Positions 52,717 to 60,992 of a stretch of DNA of 64,000 nucleotides are shown here, one piece after another (position 1 is the first letter of the stretch; each line of letters opens with the position of its first letter). A program made the translations under genes and the position numbers. This DNA comes from Paenibacillus oceani (lineage in GTDB: Bacteria; Bacillota; Bacilli; Paenibacillales; NBRC-103111): NCBI RefSeq assembly GCF_014705615.1, contig NZ_JACXJA010000031.1, positions 1-64,000 on the forward strand, in the 5' to 3' direction. Under the pieces are notes generated by a model. That model ran no database searches, had not been told where the DNA came from, and saw only the letters and a list, made by a program, of their open reading frames with translations.

Positions 52717-53475
52717 TTAGATGCCGACTTCCCTCATCTTCACCGTTACTTTCTCGACCCGTCCGTCCAGATCCGTTCCGTCAAACTTGGGCAGCATCAG
52801 CTCGCTCACGATCGTCCCGTCGCGCATAAACAATATCCGCTCCGTCCGCGCCGCAACCTTGGCATCGTGCGTGACCAGCATAATCGCCGTGCCCTCCCTG
52901 TTAATTTCGGAGAAGATGTCCATAATCTCCTGCGCCGATTTAGAGTTAAGCGCACCTGTAGGCTCGTCGCCGAATATAATGGCCGGGCTGTTCATCAGTG
53001 CTCGGCATATGCCTGCACGTTGCAGCTGACCGCCCGAAACCTGGGTAATGTCGCGTGCTCCAAGCTCCCCGATGCCCATCCTTTTCATAAGCGCTCTTGC
53101 TTTCTCCGTTATGGTTGCGACGTTTTTTCGGTTGTCCCGCGTGGAGGGAAGAATGATATTGTCGAGGATATTCAGATACTTCAGCATCGTCGGCTGTTGG
53201 AACACGAATCCCATCTTCGTCCGGCGCAGATCGGACAGCTCCTTTTCCCCGATCTCGGATAAATCCTTGCCGTCAACCACGACCTTTCCGCCATTCACAC
53301 CATCCGTCCCGCTCAGCGCAAACAGCAACGTTGATTTCCCCGAACCCGAAGGCCCCATAACCGCAACGAACTCGCCCTCGCCGATTTCGACCGAAACTCC
53401 GTCAAGCACCTTGCACGTTTCATCGCCCGCTCCGAAAGACTTGACGATACGATCGCCGATAATCACCTTCTTCAT
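52717..53475 (-). CDS. ABC transporter ATPase (LolD/MacB type)
   Basis: This 252-residue ATPase has Walker A GPSGSGKST, a Q-loop in GFVFQQPTML, signature VSGGQLQRAGICRAL, Walker B FGDEPTGAL and the H-loop in VTHDAK. It belongs to the LolD/MacB/YxdL type that pairs with FtsX-like permeases. Start ATG 53475 is four bases after the permease stop codon. In the TetR-permease-ATPase operon it provides energy to the 772-residue permease, probably for export of or sensing a peptide antibiotic or lipid (inference). No histidine kinase is present, unlike bacitracin-type systems. Confidence 0.9.
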   Translation of the reverse strand: MKKVIIGDRIVKSFGAGDETCKVLDGVSVEIGEGEFVAVMGPSGSGKSTLLFALSGTDGVNGGKVVVDGKDLSEIGEKELSDLRRTKMGFVFQQPTMLKYLNILDNIILPSTRDNRKNVATITEKARALMKRMGIGELGARDITQVSGGQLQRAGICRALMNSPAIIFGDEPTGALNSKSAQEIMDIFSEINREGTAIMLVTHDAKVAARTERILFMRDGTIVSELMLPKFDGTDLDGRVEKVTVKMREVGI

Positions 53476-53479
53476 CTGC

Positions 53480-55798
53480 CTACCCCTTCATACTTTCCGA
53501 AATGTGGATGCGTCCCGCGCCTGAGATGCCGATCCGTGTCGCGAGAAGCACCGTGCCTATCATCAACAGCGGACTAAGCAGATACGCCGAAAGCGGATTG
53601 GCCGTAAACTGAAACGCCGACGCTCCAAAGGAGGAAATCATCGCGCCCGCAAGGCTTTCTCCGAGCGTGTTCGCCAGCAGCGTGCCGAGAACCATTCCGA
53701 CTATCAGGACGAAGACCGCACGCGAAACATACTGCGCCGTCAGATCCGAGTTGGTAAAACCGAACGCCTTCAAAACGGCAATGGAATATTTGTCTTTCGC
53801 GACAAGCATTTTCATAAACAGCAACGTGATCAGCCCTGTTATGATCAGCGCGATTGCAATTGCGGAATAGGCAGCTTTTTCAACCGCGCTTATGGTCGGG
53901 CCGTATGTCTGTGCCATATACTCATCGATGTCCGAAACTTTCGCATACTCAAACCTGCCCGCATATTCAGAAACTTTGCTGTCGACCAGGGCTTGATCCG
54001 TAAGCTCCGCGCTGATTACGTACCACATGACAGCCGCCGACCGATCGGTGAAGACGGCCTTTGCGGTTTTGCCTCCATTCGTGATGTCGGAGTAAATCCC
54101 GCTGATCTTGAGCTTTCGTTCCTTCCCCTCAACCAACAGCGTAAGAGAATCGCCAACCTGCTTCCTTAGCTCACTCGCGTTCATCGCAGAAAGCGCCATT
54201 TCGTCTTCCGCGGCAGGCGCTCTGCCCTCGGCATATTGCACCGGGAACACGGAATGGTCGCCAAGCTCAACTTTTAACCTCTCCTCCGAGCCGTCCTCCA
54301 TCCGGGCTTGGAACGATTGCGTGGTAAGCACGGCATACTTGGAGATCGTGCTGTCGCCGCTCATCGTTTTAACGATATCTGCGGCTTTCTCGGACATCCG
54401 GTCGGTCTGCTGAATATCGATGCGCATATCGCTGTTGCCGATCCCCATGTATTGGCTGAAGCTTTTGGAGGATATCGTATGATACAGATTCTGCGGAACG
54501 ATCATGATAAAGGCCGAGATCATCAGCACCGCCAGATTCGTGACATATAGTTTTTTTCTTGCGAGCACATCTTTGACGCCAAGGAACACATTCGTGCTGA
54601 GCAGCCTGTTGCCGCTTAAAGTCAATCGTCTGGCTCCCGCTGTTTGTTCCGGAGAAGTGCCTGCGCGGATCGCTTCGGCGGCGGATATTTTCCGGAAACG
54701 TCTCAACACTCCGCTTACATAAGCAAGGACGGCAGCGAATACAAGCAGGATGCCGATCATTCCGAACAGCGAAGCGTAAGAACCCTGTTCGCTCTCCCCC
54801 ATATTCAGCCGGATATTTTCAAGAAGCAGGTCCTGCAGCAGGAACGCAAGCAGCAGACCAGCGATACATCCGGCCGCCGCAATCACTGTATATTTCGCCA
54901 CGTAAATCTTCTTAATGTCGGAGAGCCGCAGCCCGATCGCCTTCATCACGCCGATCTCTCGGTAATCGTCTTCGATTTTGGCCAGAAGCGTAAAGCGGAT
55001 GCACATCAAGGCGATGGCCACGACCAGCACGCTGACTAGAAGGATTACCCCGATCATCATACCGTCGGAAAGGGCGTTAATCGTTCTGAACAGCGGGTAT
55101 GTAATCGTCGGTCCATTCGCTTCAAGCCCCGAGGACGCATAAGCCGTTTCGAATTCGCCGAGCTTCGACATATCCTTTAAGCGAAATTCGATCAGATACT
55201 CGATGTTCCCGAGTCCTTTTAATGCCTCGAAATCGCGTTCGCTGAGCAGAAACCGTTTGGAAGAGGCCAGCGTAGAGTTCATCTGCGAATCCCGGAGGAA
55301 ACCCGCAACCGTTAATTCGTTGCCGGCAATCATCGCTTTATCGCCAATTTTCGCGGTACCATCCTTCATATAGCTGACCGGAACATACAGCTCACCATCG
55401 GATACGCGTATGATGTGCCCCTCAAGGTCAAGCAGATAATCAAACTTCCCGCTCTGGGTGATGAAGCCGTTATCCTGTACGCTGCCTGCCAGCGAACGAT
55501 CGCCGAATCGGATACGCGAGCCGTCCATGTTCAGAAATTCAACCACTTGAAACTTTTCCACATTGCGGTTCTGTTCCGCAAAAGCGGCCAGCCGCGCACG
55601 ATCCAGACCGCCCGAATGCATCTGCATAAAATGCGGGGTGACCGCCTTCGTCATCAGCGTATCGATCGCACCCGATAGATGGACGACGAGGATCGCCGCC
55701 AGCGATACCAGCATAGCGGCCGCAGCAACAAATAGCATCGTTGTGAATGTGACCAGTTTGCTTGCCGATATATCATTGCGGATTATTCTGTAGTACAT
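53480..55798 (-). CDS. FtsX-like ABC permease, two FtsX domains
   Basis: This 772-residue protein has a helix near the N-terminus (about 15-45), an extracellular domain, then three helices (about 245-375), a second extracellular domain (about 440-635), and three more helices at the C-terminus (about 645-770). Each trio is an FtsX core. Such permeases with two FtsX cores act as mechanotransmission or lipid/peptide export systems. The ATG at 55798 follows AGAGGTGACCT. It is between the TetR gene and the ATPase gene and is very probably co-transcribed. The substrate is not predictable. Confidence 0.88.
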   Translation of the reverse strand: MYYRIIRNDISASKLVTFTTMLFVAAAAMLVSLAAILVVHLSGAIDTLMTKAVTPHFMQMHSGGLDRARLAAFAEQNRNVEKFQVVEFLNMDGSRIRFGDRSLAGSVQDNGFITQSGKFDYLLDLEGHIIRVSDGELYVPVSYMKDGTAKIGDKAMIAGNELTVAGFLRDSQMNSTLASSKRFLLSERDFEALKGLGNIEYLIEFRLKDMSKLGEFETAYASSGLEANGPTITYPLFRTINALSDGMMIGVILLVSVLVVAIALMCIRFTLLAKIEDDYREIGVMKAIGLRLSDIKKIYVAKYTVIAAAGCIAGLLLAFLLQDLLLENIRLNMGESEQGSYASLFGMIGILLVFAAVLAYVSGVLRRFRKISAAEAIRAGTSPEQTAGARRLTLSGNRLLSTNVFLGVKDVLARKKLYVTNLAVLMISAFIMIVPQNLYHTISSKSFSQYMGIGNSDMRIDIQQTDRMSEKAADIVKTMSGDSTISKYAVLTTQSFQARMEDGSEERLKVELGDHSVFPVQYAEGRAPAAEDEMALSAMNASELRKQVGDSLTLLVEGKERKLKISGIYSDITNGGKTAKAVFTDRSAAVMWYVISAELTDQALVDSKVSEYAGRFEYAKVSDIDEYMAQTYGPTISAVEKAAYSAIAIALIITGLITLLFMKMLVAKDKYSIAVLKAFGFTNSDLTAQYVSRAVFVLIVGMVLGTLLANTLGESLAGAMISSFGASAFQFTANPLSAYLLSPLLMIGTVLLATRIGISGAGRIHISESMKG

Positions 55799-55844
55799 AG
55801 GTCACCTCTGCCGAGTCAAATTCCAATGGGTTACCGCCGAACCC

Positions 55845-56468
55845 TTAGCCAAACATGTTCATCGTGTCCATCAGACTTCCGCTCTCCGCACCGAGCAGCC
55901 TTTCCACATTGCCTATAAAAGCCACCATCCGCGCAACGCGCTCCTCGTCCGTCATAGCCACGATATCATCATCAAAAACGGTAATCGCATAGATCACAAC
56001 CATCTCCATACACTCATACGGATACGGTGTGCGGAACATCCCCTGCTCGATGCCCTCGCGGATAATTCCCGTCAGGATCGGTGTCACGCCGTTGATGATG
56101 ACCTTCTGGATTTTCTGATGCATCAGCGCGTTCTGCGGCTTGTGAATGTGATCCATGATTTCACCGCTGCTTCCGCCGCTTATGTTCAGCGCCGCCACAA
56201 CCCGGACGATACGCTCGACTATGGGGATGCCCTTGTCTTCGGCTATTTCCCGGGCCGCTCCCAAGAGGCGGGCATTATACCGCTCAATCAGCGCATCCAT
56301 AATCTCTTCCTTCGACTTGAAGTGATGATACAGGGTTCCCCGCGCAATTCCGACCTTATGGAGAATATCGTTTGTACTTGTGCCGTCAAAGCCCTTCTGA
56401 CCGAACAGCTCATCCGCCGCGTCCAGAATTTCGTTTCTGCGCTCTTCCGCTTCTTTTACTACTCTCAT
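55845..56468 (-). CDS. TetR-family regulator of the FtsX operon
   Basis: This 207-residue protein has a typical TetR DNA-binding domain (about 8-55; TSTNDILHKVGIARGTLYHHFKSKEEIMDAL) and a longer helical ligand domain. The ATG at 56468 follows GAGGGGGGATA. It leads the FtsX permease and ATPase operon and carries a palindrome in front of it (56489), so it probably represses the operon until a drug or lipid ligand is present. The spacing of 46 bases to the permease is compatible with co-transcription. Confidence 0.9.
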   Translation of the reverse strand: MRVVKEAEERRNEILDAADELFGQKGFDGTSTNDILHKVGIARGTLYHHFKSKEEIMDALIERYNARLLGAAREIAEDKGIPIVERIVRVVAALNISGGSSGEIMDHIHKPQNALMHQKIQKVIINGVTPILTGIIREGIEQGMFRTPYPYECMEMVVIYAITVFDDDIVAMTDEERVARMVAFIGNVERLLGAESGSLMDTMNMFG

Positions 56469-56488
56469 TTGTATCCCCCCTCACACCG

Positions 56489-56505
56489 ACCGACTGCCTG
56501 TCGGT
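56489..56505. promoter_or_regulatory. Operator of the TetR-FtsX operon
   Basis: ACCGAC-TGCCT-GTCGGT is a perfect 6-5-6 inverted repeat, 20 bases upstream of the TetR start codon. It fits the ACCGAC-N-GTCGGT style of many TetR sites. Confidence 0.75.
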
Positions 56506-56641
56506 TTAATCGTAACATGTTTTTTAGCAATGTTCAAGCTTTCTCTTCTTCTATAACCGGGCAAGTACGTTGGCAGGATTCAACTGTAGCGCGCCGTCCA
56601 CTTGCAAGTCCGTTGACGAACGCCTCCCGCCCCCCTCTTCT

Positions 56642-56701
56642 ACGCTGAGGTTCTCTCCACAAGCTTATTTTGCACCTCACACGGTTTTGATGCCTCAGCG
56701 T
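56642..56701. repeat. Widely spaced inverted repeat
   Basis: ACGCTGAGG and CCTCAGCGT are perfect nine-base arms separated by 42 bases. It is not a terminator by itself; the stretch 56510-56720 has no recognised gene. Confidence 0.5.
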
Positions 56702-56721
56702 GACATGGTGTGCAGGCAAAA

Positions 56722-56762
56722 GGACGCTCCATCCACTTCTGCCGTGGTGTTGGAAGCGTCCC
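56722..56762 (-). terminator. Terminator of the coiled-coil membrane protein gene
   Basis: On the minus strand GGACGCTTCC pairs with GGAGCGTCC (one bulge) around a 21-base loop and is followed by TTTTGCC. It lies 25 bases past the stop at 56787. Confidence 0.65.
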
Positions 56763-56786
56763 TGCCAGCCGCGGGGCACCGTCCGA

Positions 56787-57770
56787 TTAATTCAGATGCT
56801 CATAGCCGTCCTCGAACCGCAGCATCCATTCAAAGGAAATTTGCTCCGCCAAATCCCGGTTAAGCTTCAATTCCGGGTAATCTTTAGCAAATTCGATCGT
56901 ATAAAGCAGCGAATACTGCGTATAGGGCGACGGCTCACCCGCCGTAGCGGTCGGAACGTACCGATCGGGATCGAAGCCTTTGTCGCGGGCGAATTGCTCC
57001 AGCGTCACGGAATTGTTGATCTGACCGGAAGCGCGCGCTACTTTGTAATGATCCTCAATCTCCCCGTACAGGCCCGAGCGCGGCGTCGCTTGCTCCGTCA
57101 CATCGATCTCGTCATATACCTCGCCGCCTTTTCGGATTCGAAGCCATGCCTGCTCCAGCCCGGTTCCCGGTATCCCCAAATCTTTTAATAAAAAGGAAAA
57201 GTCCGCATTCAGCCGGTCATTGGAAAGGCCGGTCCCCGTACTCGCCTTGGTCACACGGTTGCGATACATATCGTCCATCAGCGGCAGCCGGCGCGTCTGG
57301 GCGTTCAGCTGCTTCTGTCCTGTGCCGCTTCGTTCCCACACGGTCAGCTCGTAATTATGCTCCAGAGACAGTTCCAGCTCGGTTCCATACTGCATGCCCC
57401 CTTGAGGCTCCAGCACCGCTTCCAGCGGCTTCACCTGGCCGTCGCCGCGCACAGACACCGCAATGACGGCGGAGGGCGACACTTCCTTCAACGCCACCTG
57501 CAAACCAACCTTCGCTTTCTTCTGAGCCAGATCCGCTTCGGTTAATTCATAGTCGAGCCGTTCCACCTTGTCGGCCTGGGCGGTCAGCTCACGGCTGATC
57601 CCGTTTACAATCTGGCTTTCCAGCATCTGCACCTGCTGCTGCAGGATGTGGAGTTGCGAGTCTGTCTGGCTGCTCTGGCTGCGAATTTCGCCGTTATGCT
57701 TGTATCCGATATATAGAACAGCCAACAAGTTCACGACCAGCAGCGTCACTATCGCTTTGGATTGGTCCAT
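56787..57770 (-). CDS. Membrane-anchored coiled-coil protein of unknown function
   Basis: This 327-residue protein has one N-terminal membrane helix (about residues 6-23; IVTLLVVNLLAVLYIGY), an uncleaved anchor, then a coiled coil (about 30-90; QLHILQQQVQMLESQIVNG) and a beta-rich domain (about 95-327). No family recognised. The ATG at 57770 is preferred (GGAGGAGG four bases ahead) to the longer frame. It is not operonic with known genes; the FtsX operon lies about 320 bases downstream. Its topology suggests it faces the outside, so the domain would sit in the wall space. No catalytic motif was seen. Confidence 0.65.
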   Translation of the reverse strand: MDQSKAIVTLLVVNLLAVLYIGYKHNGEIRSQSSQTDSQLHILQQQVQMLESQIVNGISRELTAQADKVERLDYELTEADLAQKKAKVGLQVALKEVSPSAVIAVSVRGDGQVKPLEAVLEPQGGMQYGTELELSLEHNYELTVWERSGTGQKQLNAQTRRLPLMDDMYRNRVTKASTGTGLSNDRLNADFSFLLKDLGIPGTGLEQAWLRIRKGGEVYDEIDVTEQATPRSGLYGEIEDHYKVARASGQINNSVTLEQFARDKGFDPDRYVPTATAGEPSPYTQYSLLYTIEFAKDYPELKLNRDLAEQISFEWMLRFEDGYEHLN

Positions 57771-57980
57771 AGCGCCTCCTCCTTGTCTCATGTGATGGGT
57801 GCGGAGCGAAAAGAACGGTACGCGCTTGCCCCAGGAAAACTCTTGTCCGGGCTATACAACAACACATTCTGTATCCAGAGTGCCTTATTCTAGCGGCATC
57901 CGTCAAACCTTTGGAAGCAGATTTTGCATTCGGATGCGCGCCCGGCGGGCCAGAAGGATGCATGTTATCGTATATTACGC

Positions 57981-58018
57981 GAAAAAGCACCGGGAGTTTC
58001 TAGCTGCCCAGTGCTTCC
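57981..58018 (-). terminator. Terminator of the YitT gene, GCACC type
   Basis: On the minus strand GCACTGGG pairs with CCCGGTGC around a 12-base loop and is followed by TTTTTCG. It lies about 50 bases past the YitT stop. Confidence 0.7.
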
Positions 58019-58069
58019 TTGTATCATTGCGATGACTATGTCGCCATTAGCGTCGTCACCACCCTCCGT

Positions 58070-58939
58070 TTAGTGGATATCGCGCTTACGGAAGTTGCCG
58101 CCTTTCACTTCCGCTATATCATATACGATAATGAACGCTTTATCGTCGATCTCATTAATAATCTCCCTCATTTTGCTTTCCTCAAGCCGGTTGATCACGC
58201 ATGTGATTTCTTTGAACTGCTCGTTGGAATAACCGCCGTGCACGAATGTGTAGGTGGAGCTGCGCCCCAACCGGTCGCGGATCGTCTCAATCATCTCATC
58301 CGCCTGGCTGGTTATGATCTTGTACGTTTTGGAGCCGCTTAATCCTTCTTCCACAATATGAATGACCTTGGAAGCGATAAAATAAGCGATACCCGACAAG
58401 ATCGCGCCTTGAAGCCCAAATACCGTCGAGACCACTATAAATACGAACAAGTTCAGAAACAAAATCAGATCGCTCGTTCCGAACGGCAGCTTGCGAGCCA
58501 GCAGCACAGCAAGCATGTCAATCCCGTCCAACGCACCGCCGTTACGCAGCGCCAGCCCCATGCCAAAACCGATAATAATGCCGCCGACCACGGTAACCAG
58601 CAACGTATCCCCCTGCACAATCGTCGGGATATGGTGCATCACCGTCGTACCGATCGCAAGCGATGCGATACCCAGCACCGAGAAAATCGCAAAGCTCTTG
58701 CCAATCTGCTTGTAACCCAAAAAAATGAAAGGAATGTTAATCACGGCTATCAGCAGAGCAAGCGGCAGACCGCTCCATTGCGAGCCGACGATGCTCAGGC
58801 CGGTCACGCCCCCGTCCGATACGTTGTTGGGGATTAGCACGGCCTCCAAACCATATGCTGTAATAAAACCGCCAATGATTACAGAAACTGCCTTTACGAT
58901 CTTTCTTCGAATGATTGCTTTCCTGGATACTGCTCCCAC
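58070..58939 (-). CDS. YitT-family membrane protein
   Basis: This 289-residue protein has about six membrane helices in the N-terminal 195 residues and a cytoplasmic DUF2179 domain (about 205-289; KIITSQADEMIETIRDRLGRSSTY) at the C-terminus. IPNNVSDGGVTGLSIV, then GMGLALRNGGALDGIDMLAV are family hallmarks. The family's role is unknown, with transport or ligand sensing proposed. It starts at GTG 58939 behind AGAGAGGAAC. It stands alone between the coiled-coil gene and the pRiA4b-like gene. All features look intact. Confidence 0.88.
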   Translation of the reverse strand: MGAVSRKAIIRRKIVKAVSVIIGGFITAYGLEAVLIPNNVSDGGVTGLSIVGSQWSGLPLALLIAVINIPFIFLGYKQIGKSFAIFSVLGIASLAIGTTVMHHIPTIVQGDTLLVTVVGGIIIGFGMGLALRNGGALDGIDMLAVLLARKLPFGTSDLILFLNLFVFIVVSTVFGLQGAILSGIAYFIASKVIHIVEEGLSGSKTYKIITSQADEMIETIRDRLGRSSTYTFVHGGYSNEQFKEITCVINRLEESKMREIINEIDDKAFIIVYDIAEVKGGNFRKRDIH

Positions 58940-59426
58940 TTTAGTTCCTCTCTTCTTTATCGTGTCAAACCGAACCCGGGGAAACGCTAGAATCAGTCTG
59001 CCATAGAATGAGATGGTGCCGGCAGTAACCTCGACTCGTCTGAATCCCTATTGTAACGACATAACACAGTTCGTTGTCTTTCAATTTTATTCGACAAACC
59101 TGTGCAGCCGCAATATTTTTTGAAAAAAATGTATCGGCCTTCGGGAAATTTTCTTCTATTTGAGTCGAACGTGATTGGATTTTTTTAGTGTGCCCCGAAA
59201 CGGCTCCCTGAACTCCACCACAACGAAAAAGCAACAACCTGATGCCCGCTCCGCTCCGTGCCGTTCTCTCTTTGTGTCTATTTCCGTTTAATTCTGATCT
59301 CCCTATTGGGTTAATAAATGACTTTAGGGGAAGGAGTGCCGCCGTCTGCCTTAAGACATCTTTTACTCGCTTGTCCTTATAGTTATAATGAACATAAATA
59401 CAGTACGTTACGGAAGGGGCATCGCT
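58940..59426. other. Long intergenic stretch without a recognised gene
   Basis: About 490 bases between the YitT gene and the pRiA4b-like gene. It is more AT-rich toward 59280-59400. No convincing ORF, riboswitch or repeat was recognised, and it probably holds the two promoters. Confidence 0.4.
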
Positions 59427-60080
59427 ATGGGCAAAACGACTAAAGGAATTTGTACCAGCTGCGAAAAAGAAGTTGGCAAAAGCGCCATTGGGAAGCATCT
59501 GCAAACTTGTCCCAAACGAGTACTGCAGGACGGAAACAACCGATATTTTCTGATTCGTGTGCAAGACCGCTACTTGCCTAAGTACTGGCTGTACCTGGAA
59601 GCAAGCGCTGACGCGACGTTAACCGATCTGGACCATTTCCTAAGGGATCTCTGGCTGGAATGCTGCGGACATCTGAGTCTGTTCATCGTGAGGGATCGTA
59701 CTTATGGCTCTTCACCGGATGAAGAGTTCGGCGACAAAAGCATGCAGATCCGATTGGGGAAGGTGCTGAAAAAAGACCTGTCTTTCCTGCATGAGTACGA
59801 TATGGGATCAACGACGGAATTGAGCCTGAAGGTGGTGGAGGAACGTTTAGGAACCAAACACGATTCGCCCGGCATCGAGCTCCTCGCCCGCAACGTAGCT
59901 CCCGATATCTCCTGCACCGAATGCGGAGACGCCGAGGCGGAATACATCTGCTCCGAATGCCAATACGAGGAGTCCGGCTGGTTGTGCGATACCTGCGCGG
60001 AAAACCACCAATGCGGTGAGGACATGCTCCTCCCGGTCGTCAACTCCCCGCGCACAGGCGTATGCGGGTTTATGGGATAA
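59427..60080 (+). CDS. Plasmid pRiA4b ORF-3-like protein with a zinc-finger tail
   Basis: This 217-residue protein has an N-terminal zinc-finger-like motif (CTSCEKEVGKSAIGKHLQTC), then a pRiA4b ORF-3-like domain (about residues 30-150; SADATLTDLDHFLRDLWLECCGHLS, a Cys-His pair), and a second Cys-rich segment (about 160-205; CTECGD, CSECQY, CDTCAENHQC). Such proteins are often found on plasmids and near mobile elements; the function is unknown. The ATG at 59427 follows GGAAGGGG. An AT-rich toxin-antitoxin pair lies downstream (about 100 bases) but seems an independent unit. Confidence 0.7.
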   Translation: MGKTTKGICTSCEKEVGKSAIGKHLQTCPKRVLQDGNNRYFLIRVQDRYLPKYWLYLEASADATLTDLDHFLRDLWLECCGHLSLFIVRDRTYGSSPDEEFGDKSMQIRLGKVLKKDLSFLHEYDMGSTTELSLKVVEERLGTKHDSPGIELLARNVAPDISCTECGDAEAEYICSECQYEESGWLCDTCAENHQCGEDMLLPVVNSPRTGVCGFMG

Positions 60081-60110
60081 GAAATTCATGAGAGTGATTT
60101 ATTAATTTCG

Positions 60111-60138
60111 TTGAATGCTGAATCGGAAATTGTATAAT
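60111..60138 (+). promoter_or_regulatory. Promoter of the toxin-antitoxin operon
   Basis: TTGAAT (60111-60116) and TATAAT (60133-60138) are 16 bases apart. The palindrome TGTTATAACA (60139-60148) lies directly downstream and may be the antitoxin operator. Confidence 0.55.
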
Positions 60139-60148
60139 TGTTATAACA
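60139..60148. promoter_or_regulatory. Palindrome, candidate antitoxin operator
   Basis: TGTTATAACA is a perfect 10-base palindrome between the -10 and the antitoxin start codon, the usual place for autoregulation of a toxin-antitoxin operon. Confidence 0.45.
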
Positions 60149-60177
60149 GTTGAATACTATGATAAGGAGAAAATCCA

Positions 60178-60441
60178 ATGAATAGGATGATTGAGATGGA
60201 ACGAAAAGTTACGAAATTTGGTAATAGTCTAGGCATAACTATGACTGATGCCCTTAAACAAATTGGATTAGAACAAGGAGATACAGTTAGTATCGATGTT
60301 AATCAAGCCACTGGAGAGATCATAATTAAGAAATCAACGAAAGTCGCTTTGCCCGAGGGAATCAGCGAGGACTTCATGGATACCCTTACAGATGTAATTG
60401 AAAAATACGATCAAACATTGCAAGGTCTTAAAGATAGATGA
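60178..60441 (+). CDS. AbrB/MazE-type antitoxin
   Basis: This 87-residue protein has the AbrB/MazE swapped-hairpin signature KVTKFGNSLGITMTDALKQIG near the N-terminus and an acidic C-terminal tail (about 55-87) that would wrap the toxin. The ATG at 60178 follows AAGGAG. It overlaps the toxin gene by four bases, so the two are coupled. Composition is much more AT-rich than neighbouring genes, suggesting transfer. Antitoxins of this fold normally pair with MazF, but here the partner is Doc-like, with the operator at 60139. Confidence 0.83.
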   Translation: MNRMIEMERKVTKFGNSLGITMTDALKQIGLEQGDTVSIDVNQATGEIIIKKSTKVALPEGISEDFMDTLTDVIEKYDQTLQGLKDR

Positions 60442-60845
60442 TACCGATCCGTTATTTATCCGTCCAAGAAGTCATAGCCATTAATCTCGCCATGATTAAA
60501 CGATATAGCCCGGGAGAACTTATTGGGGTAAAAGACCCTGGACTACTCGAATCTGCAGTGCTCCGACCACAATCCTCCGCTTTTGGAGAGGATGCTTACC
60601 AAACAATTTTCGATAAATCAGTTGCCTTGTTTGAGTCACTCGGTCAAAACCACCCTTTTCACAACGCAAATAAACGAACTGCTTTCACAGCACTTGTCAT
60701 TTTTCTACGATTTAACGGCCTGCACTTTAAGATGGACACACGAAAAGCAGAAGACTTTACAGTTGATATGGTAAATCACAGATATGAGTTTCAAGAATTA
60801 GTTGCGGTCGTTCAATTCCATTGTATCCAATCGACTGACTCCTAA
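60438..60845 (+). CDS. doc: Doc-type Fic toxin
   Basis: This 135-residue protein has the Fic/Doc motif HPFHNANKRTA at residues 72-82. The Lys-Arg (K79-R80) replaces the Gly of Fic adenylyltransferases, as in Doc, which phosphorylates elongation factor Tu and blocks translation. The Asp of the classical HxFx(D/N)AN is Asn here (also seen in the family). It overlaps the antitoxin gene by four bases (ATGA). Length (135) agrees with Doc (about 126). The pair is AT-rich and flanked by a mobile-element remnant, so it was probably acquired laterally. Confidence 0.85.
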   Translation: MIPIRYLSVQEVIAINLAMIKRYSPGELIGVKDPGLLESAVLRPQSSAFGEDAYQTIFDKSVALFESLGQNHPFHNANKRTAFTALVIFLRFNGLHFKMDTRKAEDFTVDMVNHRYEFQELVAVVQFHCIQSTDS

Positions 60846-60992
60846 TAAATCAATAGCCTCTCGGAATTAGTCTGGGGTTGAGGAGCAGGTTCGCCGAAAA
60901 TGTTCGTAATGGAACTGGAAACTGTGGTAAATGAAAGCCAGTTTCAAAAATGGGCAGACTTCGCCAATTTCGCAAACGTGGTTTTCAAAAAT

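Noticed and set aside
60870-60990. Search for a terminal inverted repeat of the dead transposase
   Set aside because: The left flank (GAGGAGCAGGTTCGCC) and right flank (GAGGAATCCGCC) resemble each other only in direct orientation, which does not define IS ends.
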